64,000 nucleotides of DNA from Accumulibacter sp. (GTDB lineage: Bacteria > Pseudomonadota > Gammaproteobacteria > Burkholderiales > Rhodocyclaceae): positions 1 to 64,000 of the forward strand of contig NZ_JAMTDV010000121.1 of NCBI RefSeq assembly GCF_023806565.1, written 5' to 3'. A program made the translations under genes and the position numbers. Numbering within the stretch: position 1 is the stretch's first letter; every line of letters begins with the position of its first letter. The notes below the pieces were generated by a model. The model did not search any database. It saw nothing but the letters and a program-made list of their open reading frames with translations, and had not been told where the DNA came from. Positions 36,706 through 44,639 of this stretch are shown in pieces.

Positions 36706-38163
36706 TCACGGCAATTCCTCGAAATAGCGATCGATCAGCAAGGGATCGTCGAAATGACGACGTCCGACGAACGCCGTCGCGTGCCGGCCCCATTGCCGCA
36801 TTTGCCCGGCGCTGGCGATCCCGGTCGGCCAGAAGTAGAAACGTTCGAGCCGCTCGCTGCCGGCAACCAGCCCATCGGGAGCAAAGGCACTGTGCGTGCC
36901 GCCTCCCGGCAATGGTAGCATCCTCAATTCCTCGTCGTCGCGCAACGCCAGGGAAAGACCTGCGTCGCCGGCCGCGGCAGCGATCTCGACCCGTTGCAGG
37001 TAATGGGTGCCGGGGGCCAGCTTCAGCACGACGCGTTCGTCCACAGCTGGCGCTGGCAGCGTCTGCGGAACGAACAGACCCTCATCGATGCCATCGGCCT
37101 GCGGCCGCGCCCGCACGTGCTCAGTGGGGATGAACAGGTGATAGCAGCCACAGGGATGGATCGTATCGTACAGCAAGGGAGTTCCGTTCTCAGCCACGGT
37201 GACGCGCCACAGCAAACCGTCGAGTCTCCCGGCAAGAACGTCGTAGGCGTGCGCCGACGGACGCGCCGGAAACCACAGAGTGTATATCAGCTGCAAGCGC
37301 CAGCGGCCACCGAAACGCGTCTGTCCACTGCGCACGTACAACGCCGGCTGGTCGGCGGCAACTCCGACTTGCCACCGCGTTCCTGCATCACGCTGCCAGA
37401 CGAGAGCGCCGGGAAGATCGTCGTTGGTTGACGTGGCGATTGCGAACCGCGGGGCATGGCGCACGATCAGGCGGGCGAGGGTGTCGCGGGCAATCGTCGG
37501 CATGGCGGGTAGCGACAGGTCCCCGAACAGCGGCACATCTGCTGACTGCTCGGCGACGCCGTAGTGTACGCGCGGCGGACCCGGCGGGTCGCTCGCCGCG
37601 TGCGCGGCGAAGACGGCCAGCGTGTTGGTCTGCCAGTTACGGATTCCCGCGGCAAAAGCGTAGCGCGTCAACGGATACAGCCCAAGCAACCGCATGCTGC
37701 TGGAGTAGTCGTCGGGCACCTTGGCAGCGTCGACCAATGCGGGCAGATCCGCCTGGTCGGCGGCCGCCAGCAATTGCCGGCACTTGCCGAGCAACTCGAT
37801 CGAAACTGCGGCATCGGGACCAGCGTTCAGCAATTCAACGCGCCGACCTGCCTCGTCCAGCGCCGCCAGCGCCTCCCGCCAGACCAAGATTTGCCGCGCA
37901 TTCTGGGCGCCACTTTCCGCGACCAGCTCGGCAAGTACTCGATCGACTCGCAGGTGCGGAAATCCGGGCACGCGATGCGCCTGCACGTCGCGGGTGCCTG
38001 CCGCGTCGATCAGGAGATCACTGTTCTGAAAGAGCCGCGTGCAAACACCCACTTCGTCACTGCGTTGCAAGCGTTGCATGACAGGTGGAAGTCCGTAGGG
38101 ATCGACACTGGCACAACCGGCGAGCAGGCACGATCCCAGAGCGACAACGAGAAAGCGCGCCAT
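36706..38163 (-). CDS. Hypothetical lipoprotein, 485 aa
   Basis: Begins with a lipoprotein signal (VVALGSCLLAGCA, lipidated Cys near residue 16). The mature part is a large globular domain with no recognised family. It has a few periodic features, including a helical N-terminal third and a beta-rich C-terminal part with VYTLWFPARPS, HPCGCYHLFIPT and FYFWPTGI. It stops 6 nt before the next gene in the direction of transcription and lies 35 nt upstream of the EEP gene, so co-expression is likely. It is predicted to sit in the outer membrane facing the periplasm. Function unknown. Confidence 0.75.
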   Translation of the reverse strand: MARFLVVALGSCLLAGCASVDPYGLPPVMQRLQRSDEVGVCTRLFQNSDLLIDAAGTRDVQAHRVPGFPHLRVDRVLAELVAESGAQNARQILVWREALAALDEAGRRVELLNAGPDAAVSIELLGKCRQLLAAADQADLPALVDAAKVPDDYSSSMRLLGLYPLTRYAFAAGIRNWQTNTLAVFAAHAASDPPGPPRVHYGVAEQSADVPLFGDLSLPAMPTIARDTLARLIVRHAPRFAIATSTNDDLPGALVWQRDAGTRWQVGVAADQPALYVRSGQTRFGGRWRLQLIYTLWFPARPSAHAYDVLAGRLDGLLWRVTVAENGTPLLYDTIHPCGCYHLFIPTEHVRARPQADGIDEGLFVPQTLPAPAVDERVVLKLAPGTHYLQRVEIAAAAGDAGLSLALRDDEELRMLPLPGGGTHSAFAPDGLVAGSERLERFYFWPTGIASAGQMRQWGRHATAFVGRRHFDDPLLIDRYFEELP

Positions 38164-38168
38164 CCGGG

Positions 38169-38966
38169 TCAGTCACCGGCGTCCACGAGCGCCTGACGCC
38201 GCTCGATCTCGCGCAGCATCGCCGTGAACTGCTCGCGCATCGTGCGCCGCACTGCGGCGACTCCGAACAGCGAGCCGATCACGGTTGGCAGCGGCCGTGC
38301 AAGTTCGAACTGTGCATCGTAATCAAGGCGAACTCCTTCACGTCGCGAGAGAGAGATTGGGAGCAAGCGGTAGCGCCCAAGGAAGCTGCGCAGCGTCGGG
38401 TCGCCGACATCTGCCGGGTCAGCCAGGCGGGCCAGCACCATCGTGTAGGGAGTATGTTCCACCACCAGCCGAAGCCGTACCGGCAGGTCCATGAACAACA
38501 CCGAGAAGACGCCGACCTGTTCGATGACCAACCGATCGCCTGTACGCTCGAGGACGCGGGCACGCATCACTCCGGGAACGAATTCGCGTAGACGCTCGTA
38601 GTCAGTCAGCGTGTCCCAGACGACGCGCCGATCCGCAGCCAGCCGGGCGCTGGCGTTGACGATGTAGGTTGCGCCGTCGAGCGAGACGTCGATCGCGGCG
38701 GCCATGCTTCCCTCCGCATCGGCCTGTGCCACCACCCGGCAACCGACGCCCAGCCAGAGCACAGCCACCAAGGAGGCGTAGTAGCGAAGGCGCTTCGTTC
38801 GCCGGGCGATGACAGACGGCCGGACAACCGTCGGGACGGCCTGCGGGGACAGGCGGCGCCCGCCAGCCGGAACGTACGAGCGGTCGCACGGCGGGTTGAG
38901 CACGGCTCCGGCCGTCTGGTCGACAGGCATGCTGAACGCTGGAGCGCAGCTCGGCCCTTGATTCAC
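38169..38966 (-). CDS. SRPBCC (START-like) protein with an N-terminal membrane anchor
   Basis: 265 aa from the GTG at 38966; an ATG at 38930 is also possible. One hydrophobic segment (about 62-80) lies after a ~60-residue N-terminal tail, followed by Ala-rich DAEGS. The C-terminal ~165 residues show the polyketide-cyclase/coenzyme-Q-binding (SRPBCC) pattern: ASARLAADRRVVWDTLTDYERLREFVPGV. This fold binds hydrophobic ligands in a deep pocket. It is the first gene of the run SRPBCC-lipoprotein-EEP-glycosyltransferase, suggesting envelope-lipid or polymer work. Confidence 0.78.
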   Translation of the reverse strand: MNQGPSCAPAFSMPVDQTAGAVLNPPCDRSYVPAGGRRLSPQAVPTVVRPSVIARRTKRLRYYASLVAVLWLGVGCRVVAQADAEGSMAAAIDVSLDGATYIVNASARLAADRRVVWDTLTDYERLREFVPGVMRARVLERTGDRLVIEQVGVFSVLFMDLPVRLRLVVEHTPYTMVLARLADPADVGDPTLRSFLGRYRLLPISLSRREGVRLDYDAQFELARPLPTVIGSLFGVAAVRRTMREQFTAMLREIERRQALVDAGD

Positions 38967-39154
38967 GGGTCAATGCGGGGTGGGAGTAGCGATCTGGACG
39001 ATGGAGCTGCGATCGACACCTGCATTCTTGACGGCACAGAAGGCGGCCGATGGGCGATGCGCAGCGCTGGCACCAGGTCGGGGCGAGATACGCCGGTCAC
39101 GGCAGCCGTACCGACGCGGCTTCGCCACATCACGAGCGACGCCGATGTGCGGAG

Positions 39155-39808
39155 TCACGCCTCGGCCTGACGTCGGCTTCTGCTCTCGACCAGATCGGCG
39201 AGCAGCGGATGGCGGTGCGGGTCGTCGTCCGCACGCAGGCCGTCGATGACACCGACGCGGTCGACGTCGTTCCGGTTCTGGCTCATTTTCCACTTGCCTT
39301 CTATGCGGCAAATGTGGATCTCGATGCCGATCAGCGCCCGTCGCTGCGCCGCGAGGAAATCGGCCGGCGCGTCTTCGGTTGACCATGGCAACGGGCGCCG
39401 CCCTTCGTGCAATCGGGTGAGGTCATCGATCTGCCGGCTCAGCCAGCCGTCGTCCGCCACCGTCTCGGGCTTTCCCCAAGCGTGCACGGTCGCATAATTC
39501 CAGGTCGGTACGACTTTCCCGTTGATCGACTTGGTCGGATACCACGACGGCGTGATGTAGCCTTCGAGTCCCTGAAAAACGACCAGGCATTCCAAACATT
39601 CCACCAGTTCCTTCCCGTGCGGATTCGCCTTCGCCAGATGAGCCCGGAGCACTCCGCGCTGGCCTTCTTCGGAATAGATCACGAACGGCACTGGAGATGC
39701 CTGCAGCCCCTGGGGACCATGAGTGACGAGCAGGCCCAGCGGGTGCGCCCGGATCAACCCGTGCATCTGGTCGACGCGCTTTTCGCGGAAAGCGGAAGGA
39801 ATATACAT
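39155..39808 (-). CDS. FMN-binding negative transcriptional regulator-like protein (PaiB family)
   Basis: A 217-aa split-barrel flavin-binding protein. Family features are MYIPSAFREKRVDQMHGLIRAHPLGLLVT at the start, HLAKANPHGKEL, VVFQGLEGYITPSWYPTKS and VPTWNYATVHAWG. In Bacillus, PaiB represses protease and sporulation genes, but most members are of unknown role and no HTH is visible here. GGAG lies 8 nt upstream of ATG 39808. It stands alone, 189 nt from the SRPBCC gene and divergent from the hydrolase at 40107. Confidence 0.9.
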   Translation of the reverse strand: MYIPSAFREKRVDQMHGLIRAHPLGLLVTHGPQGLQASPVPFVIYSEEGQRGVLRAHLAKANPHGKELVECLECLVVFQGLEGYITPSWYPTKSINGKVVPTWNYATVHAWGKPETVADDGWLSRQIDDLTRLHEGRRPLPWSTEDAPADFLAAQRRALIGIEIHICRIEGKWKMSQNRNDVDRVGVIDGLRADDDPHRHPLLADLVESRSRRQAEA

Positions 39809-40106
39809 GGATCTCTGCTCCGGGGTTCGGGAATCGGGCAATGCTCGCAAGGCATTGTAACTCGCGCAACGACGTGCGGGCGGTGCCGCGCTTCCGCCAC
39901 GGACTCTGCCGGCGAGAGTCGAAGGCTTCGGAAAGAGGTGCCCAGTCGGAGAGGAATCGCACCCTGCTTCGGCTGGCGCTAGGCGACTCGCCGCGAGGCT
40001 CGCGCATTGGGGAGTGGCGCCGGACGCCTGCCTGCGCCGGCACGCCGAGGCCGCGCACTGATATACTTCGCAGCCCCGACCATTCCTGCCCCAATGACGG
40101 CCATCC

Positions 40107-40739
40107 ATGAAATACCAAATCATCCCGGTCACTCCCTTCGAACAGAACTGCAGTATCCTGTGGTGCGAGCAAACCAAACGCGGCGCGATAGTCGACCCTG
40201 GTGGCGATGTCTCGCGCATCCTGCGCGCAGTGGAAGCCAAGGGCATAGAACTCGAGAAGATTCTGGTGACCCATGGGCATATCGATCACGCGGGCGCGGT
40301 GGCCGAACTGGCCGAACGCCTATCACTGCCGATCGAGGGACCGCAACGGGAGGATCAGTTCTGGATCGTCGGCATGCCTGCACAAAGCAGGATGTTCGGC
40401 TTTGCCAACGTGCGCGCCTTCACACCCGACCGCTGGCTCGAGCAGGGTGACAAGGTGCGCTTCGGAAATGTCGAGATGGACGTCCTGCACTGCCCCGGGC
40501 ACACGCCGGGGCACGTGGTTTTCTTCTACGCACCGGGCCGGTTGGCAATTGTCGGTGACGTCTTGTTCCAGGGTTCGATCGGCCGCACCGATTTTCCGAA
40601 GGGGGACTTCGATACGCTGATTTCGTCGATCCGTAATCGGCTCTGGCCACTCGGCGACGACGTGGCGTTCATTCCTGGTCACGGACCGATGTCGACATTC
40701 GGTGCCGAACGCCGCAGCAATCCGTTCTGCGGCGACTAG
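40107..40739 (+). CDS. Metallo-beta-lactamase-fold hydrolase, glyoxalase II (YcbL) type
   Basis: A 210-aa zinc hydrolase. THGHIDHAG holds the HxHxDH metal motif. Other ligands are in [27 protein letters not shown] (bridging Asp) and IPGHGP. Size and motifs match the single-domain YcbL/GloB-like group, which hydrolyses S-lactoylglutathione and related thioesters. It starts 298 nt from the divergent PaiB gene. Its stop TAG overlaps the converging PEP-CTERM stop within the tetranucleotide CTAG. Confidence 0.92.
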   Translation: MKYQIIPVTPFEQNCSILWCEQTKRGAIVDPGGDVSRILRAVEAKGIELEKILVTHGHIDHAGAVAELAERLSLPIEGPQREDQFWIVGMPAQSRMFGFANVRAFTPDRWLEQGDKVRFGNVEMDVLHCPGHTPGHVVFFYAPGRLAIVGDVLFQGSIGRTDFPKGDFDTLISSIRNRLWPLGDDVAFIPGHGPMSTFGAERRSNPFCGD

Positions 40740-41407
40740 ACCTTTCTCGTCCTAGGCTTGAACAAGCCGAGCAGACCGATACCCAGAAGCAATAGCGACG
40801 GCGTAGCCGGCAACGGAAGCACCGCCGCGTTGATGGTGTACGAGAATCCCTCGAAAAAGAAACCGGTGGGCTGAAAACCGCTGAAGGCAATCTCATTGCC
40901 GCTGATGTGGCCAGTCAGTGAAGCGATCGGGCCGCTGGTAAATCCTGAACAGAGAGTGTCCGGGCTAGCAGGGAAGGTGCAAGGGTTCGCATCGCCGTCC
41001 AGCACATCGCCATTGACGCGAACAAAATAGTTTGGAAACTCAAAGCCATCAGGCGAGATGCTGCCAATCACACTAGGATTGATGAAGCGCGCCCAATGCG
41101 AATCGAAGACAAAAGTGCCAAGCGCCCCCACCGGGTCACCGTCCACGAAGTACTTCCACCAGTAATGCGAGAGCTCCACGTCGAAACTCCCGGATACCAC
41201 AAAGGGTCCCGCCGCGTCCTGAAAAAAGGCAGGGATATAGCTGACGGTACTACCCGTTCCAATCGTGTAGTGTCGGACTTCGCTGTCAACGCCAAAGTCC
41301 GTGATGGTAAGCGCGTTGGCCATGCCAGTGGCCAGTACGCCAGCCACGATTCCACAGCGGCGCAAGTTGCGTGCCATAGTTCCAGTCATGTTGTTCTTTT
41401 CTTTCAT
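40736..41407 (-). CDS. PEP-CTERM-type exported protein
   Basis: A 223-aa secreted protein. N-terminal signal ([21 protein letters not shown]). The middle is a beta-rich domain with Gly/Ser/Asp content. The C-terminus ends in a proline-containing motif followed by a membrane helix and a basic cluster ([20 protein letters not shown] then KPRTRK), the tripartite exosortase sorting signal, with PAT-P in place of the usual PEP. Such proteins are cleaved by exosortase and linked to exopolysaccharide or floc formation. No exosortase gene is in the window. Its stop codon overlaps that of the converging hydrolase. Confidence 0.8.
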   Translation of the reverse strand: MKEKNNMTGTMARNLRRCGIVAGVLATGMANALTITDFGVDSEVRHYTIGTGSTVSYIPAFFQDAAGPFVVSGSFDVELSHYWWKYFVDGDPVGALGTFVFDSHWARFINPSVIGSISPDGFEFPNYFVRVNGDVLDGDANPCTFPASPDTLCSGFTSGPIASLTGHISGNEIAFSGFQPTGFFFEGFSYTINAAVLPLPATPSLLLLGIGLLGLFKPRTRKV

Positions 41408-41861
41408 GAAGTGTTAGAGACGTACGTCGCGCGTGGGTGATCCGAATTCGGAAATCAAAGAGGATAGAATCCCCCGTGATCGGGCTAGCGCGCGGAACGC
41501 AGCGACGTGGAGCAAAAAACATGCCGTTCGCCATGATCGACGAAATTTCGTCTGCTCATCAATCGCTTGGCGCCGCCGTCCGACCTCTATCAGGCGAGAT
41601 GAGCCCAGCGGGTGTAACAATTCCCGACATCACCCACGAGACTCCTCGCTGCCGCAAGTCGCGTGCGCGTCCCGCGGTTTACCCTCAGGGCGATGCGATA
41701 AGAGCGCAATCACGAAGGCGACGGCAATAGACTGGCGACGTGCTGGGGAAGCGCAAGCGCCATGCACAGTCCGAGAGAGTCGATCAGGGTTGGTGCCAGA
41801 AAAGCATGGCGAGGCCAGAGGCACCCTCGCCGATTCTGACACCTGGACCGGAGAGCAGCGG
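41408..41861. other. Intergenic region, no gene recognised
   Basis: About 454 bp upstream of the PEP-CTERM gene and beyond the lpdA stop. Short open frames on both strands (for example plus 41437-41730) have no ribosome site or family resemblance. No terminator with a T-run was found after lpdA. Confidence 0.4.
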
Positions 41862-43298
41862 CTAAAAGTGCAGCGGCCTCTTGTCACAGGCCAGAGCTGC
41901 TTCGTGCACCACCTCCGACAGCGTCGGATGCGCGTGGCAGATGCGAGCCAGATCCTCGGATGCTGCACCGAACTCCATCGCGACGACACCCTCGGAGATC
42001 AGCTCGGAAGCATTCGCGCCAATGATGTGCAGGCCGAGAATGCGGTCGCTCTGCGCGTCCGACAGCATCTTGACGAAACCGCCGGAATCGCCCATGCCGA
42101 GGGCGCGGCCATTTGCCGCAAAGGGAATCTTGCCGACCTTGTAGGCCACCCCTTCCGCTTTCAACTGTTGTTCGGTCCTGCCTACCCAGGCAATCTCCGG
42201 GCTGGTGTAAATCACCCAGGGGATGGTCTCGAAATTGCAATGGCCGGCCTGACCCGCCATCTGCTCGGCAACCATCACTCCCTCTTCCATCGCCTTGTGC
42301 GCCAACATCGGGCCGGCGACGACATCCCCCACCGCCCATACTCCGGGGAGGTTGGTACGGCAATGCGAGTCGACTTCGATCTGGCCGCGGTCCGTCAACT
42401 TGAGACCCACCTTGTCAGCGTCCAGGCCGTCGGTGTTGGGGATCCGGCCGATCGAAACGATCAGGCGATCGGCGTCGAGTTTCTGCTCGTTGCCGTCCTT
42501 GTCCGTGTAGTCGATCGAGACACCCTTTTGCGATATCTTGACGTCACCGATCTCGATGCCGGTGATGATCTTCAATCCCTGCTTGGCAAAAATCTTGGCG
42601 GCTTCCTTGGCGACATCGACGTCGCTCACCGACAGAAAGTCGGGCAGCGCCTCGAGGATCGTCACTTCGGAACCGAGGCGTCGCCAGACGCTGCCCATTT
42701 CCAGACCGATCACGCCGGCCCCGATGACCGCCAGTCGTTTCGGAACGGCGTCGATGTCGAGCGCGCCGACGTTGTCGCAAACGATCTCGTTATCGACCGG
42801 TACTCCCGGCAGATGCCGCGCCTTGGAACCGGTGGCAAGGATCACCTGCTTGGCCTCGACCAGATCCTCGCCCACCTTGAGCTGCCAGACTTCGTTTCCC
42901 GGCGACCCCTTGCAGCCAACGAAGGCGCCATGTCCGTTCAGCAGGGTGACCTTGTTCTTCTTGAACAGCGCCTTGATGCCGCTGGTCAATTGCTTGACGA
43001 TGCCGTCCTTGCGCCCGATCATCCTGGCAACGTCGATGGTCGGCGCACCGATGCCGATGCCCTGACCGGCAAAGCTGTGAGCGGCTTCCTCGAAGAGATG
43101 CGACGTATGCAGCAACGCCTTCGACGGAATGCAACCGACGTTCAGGCAAGTTCCGCCAAGACGCGGCTCGCCCTTGGGATCGGCATAGGCATTCGACTCG
43201 CAGCAGGCAACGTTGAATCCGAGTTGCGCGGCACGGATGGCGGCAACGTAACCGCCGGGGCCGCCGCCGACAACCAGAACGTCAAATTGCTTGGACAT
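41862..43298 (-). CDS. lpdA: Dihydrolipoamide dehydrogenase (E3 of 2-oxoglutarate dehydrogenase)
   Basis: A 478-aa FAD-dependent disulfide oxidoreductase that reoxidises dihydrolipoyl groups with NAD+. The FAD dinucleotide fold [17 protein letters not shown] begins near residue 11. The redox disulfide is in [13 protein letters not shown] (about 45-57). The NAD-binding fold [14 protein letters not shown] comes next, then [15 protein letters not shown], and the C-terminal HAHPTLSE contains the catalytic His. ATG 43298 is preceded by AAGGGA. Last gene of the sucA-odhB-lpdA unit. Confidence 0.96.
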   Translation of the reverse strand: MSKQFDVLVVGGGPGGYVAAIRAAQLGFNVACCESNAYADPKGEPRLGGTCLNVGCIPSKALLHTSHLFEEAAHSFAGQGIGIGAPTIDVARMIGRKDGIVKQLTSGIKALFKKNKVTLLNGHGAFVGCKGSPGNEVWQLKVGEDLVEAKQVILATGSKARHLPGVPVDNEIVCDNVGALDIDAVPKRLAVIGAGVIGLEMGSVWRRLGSEVTILEALPDFLSVSDVDVAKEAAKIFAKQGLKIITGIEIGDVKISQKGVSIDYTDKDGNEQKLDADRLIVSIGRIPNTDGLDADKVGLKLTDRGQIEVDSHCRTNLPGVWAVGDVVAGPMLAHKAMEEGVMVAEQMAGQAGHCNFETIPWVIYTSPEIAWVGRTEQQLKAEGVAYKVGKIPFAANGRALGMGDSGGFVKMLSDAQSDRILGLHIIGANASELISEGVVAMEFGAASEDLARICHAHPTLSEVVHEAALACDKRPLHF

Positions 43299-43329
43299 GT
43301 TGGATTCCCTTTCTGACCGCGGAGACACG

Positions 43330-43347
43330 GCGGGCGCTAACGCCCGC
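43330..43347 (-). other. Stem-loop between odhB and lpdA
   Basis: GCGGGCG and CGCCCGC pair perfectly around CTAA, within a 69-bp spacer. It lacks a T-run, so it may be an mRNA processing or stability element and not a terminator. Confidence 0.4.
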
Positions 43348-43367
43348 GCTGCCTCGGTGGGGGGTGG

Positions 43368-44627
43368 TTAAACGCCGAGCAGCAGGCGGGCAGGATCTTC
43401 GAGCGCCTCCTTCATCGTCACCAAACTCAGCACCGCTTCGCGACCATCGATGATGCGGTGATCGTAGGACATCGCCAGATAATTGATCGGGCGAATCACC
43501 ACCTGGCCGTTCTCGACTACCGGGCGGTCCTTGGTGGCGTGGATGCCGAGGATTGCCGACTGCGGCGGGTTGATGATCGGCGTCGACAGCATCGAGCCGA
43601 AAACGCCGCCGTTGGAGATCGAGAAGGTGCCGCCGGTGAGTTCCTCCATCGACAGCTTGCCGTCCTTGGCCTTGACGCCGAATTCCCCGATCTTCTTCTC
43701 GATGTCGGCAATCGTCATTTGATCGGCGTCGCGCAGGATCGGCACGACCAGACCACGCGGGCTGCCGACGGCGATTCCGATGTCGATGTAACCATGATAG
43801 ACGATGTCGTTGCCGTCAACCGAGGCGTTGACTACCGGGAATTTCTGCAGGGCGGCGACGGCGGCCTTGACGAAGAAGCCCATGAAGCCAAGGCGAACGC
43901 CATGCGCCTTCTCGAAGCGCTCGCCGTACTGCTTGCGCAGCGCCATGATCGGCCCCATATTGACTTCGTTGAAGGTGGTGAGGATCGCATTGGTCGCCTG
44001 CGACTGCAGCAGCCGCTCGGCGACGCGCGCACGCAGGCGCGACATCGGCACCCGCTGCTCCGGACGTTCGCCCAGCGGCACTGCCACCGCTGGCGCTGGT
44101 GGCAAAGCGGGTGTTGCGGTTGGCGCCGGGGCGGCGGCAGCCGCTGCGGCGGCCACGGGCTTGGCCGCGGGCGCCTGCGCAGCGAGCGCATCCGCCTTGG
44201 TGATGCGCCCGCCACGACCCGTTCCGGCAACTTCGCCTGCGGGAATTCCTTTCTCTTCGAGGATCTTGCGGGCTGCCGGCAGCGCGGCGGCCGTCGCCGC
44301 TGCCCCTGCCGGCGCCGTTTCCGCCTTCGCGGATGCGGTTTTCGCAGGCGCGGCCTTGGCCGCCGGCGTGGCGACTGCACCGGCCTGAGCAGCGGTGTCG
44401 ATGCGCGCGATCACCTCGCCGGCAACGACCGTGTCACCGTCGCCCTTGACGATCTCGACCAGCACGCCGCTGTCGGGCGCGGGCAGCTCGAGCACGACCT
44501 TGTCGGTCTCGATGTCGATCAGGTTCTCGTCCCGTGTGACTGCCTCGCCGGCCTTCTTGTGCCACGAGACCAGTGTCGCCTCGGCGACCGACTCGGAAAG
44601 CTGTGGAACTTTGACGTCGATGATCAT
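43368..44627 (-). CDS. odhB: Dihydrolipoyl succinyltransferase (E2o)
   Basis: A 419-aa core of the 2-oxoglutarate dehydrogenase complex. An N-terminal lipoyl domain (1-75) carries ETDKVVLE with the lipoylated Lys. It is followed by an Ala/Pro-rich hinge (about 80-115), the E3-binding domain ([12 protein letters not shown] to GRITKADAL, about 115-150), a second Ala-rich hinge and the catalytic domain with [13 protein letters not shown] near the end. Only one lipoyl domain, as usual for E2o. Sits 12 nt after sucA. Confidence 0.96.
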   Translation of the reverse strand: MIIDVKVPQLSESVAEATLVSWHKKAGEAVTRDENLIDIETDKVVLELPAPDSGVLVEIVKGDGDTVVAGEVIARIDTAAQAGAVATPAAKAAPAKTASAKAETAPAGAAATAAALPAARKILEEKGIPAGEVAGTGRGGRITKADALAAQAPAAKPVAAAAAAAAPAPTATPALPPAPAVAVPLGERPEQRVPMSRLRARVAERLLQSQATNAILTTFNEVNMGPIMALRKQYGERFEKAHGVRLGFMGFFVKAAVAALQKFPVVNASVDGNDIVYHGYIDIGIAVGSPRGLVVPILRDADQMTIADIEKKIGEFGVKAKDGKLSMEELTGGTFSISNGGVFGSMLSTPIINPPQSAILGIHATKDRPVVENGQVVIRPINYLAMSYDHRIIDGREAVLSLVTMKEALEDPARLLLGV

Positions 44628-44639
44628 GTTCTCTCCGTT

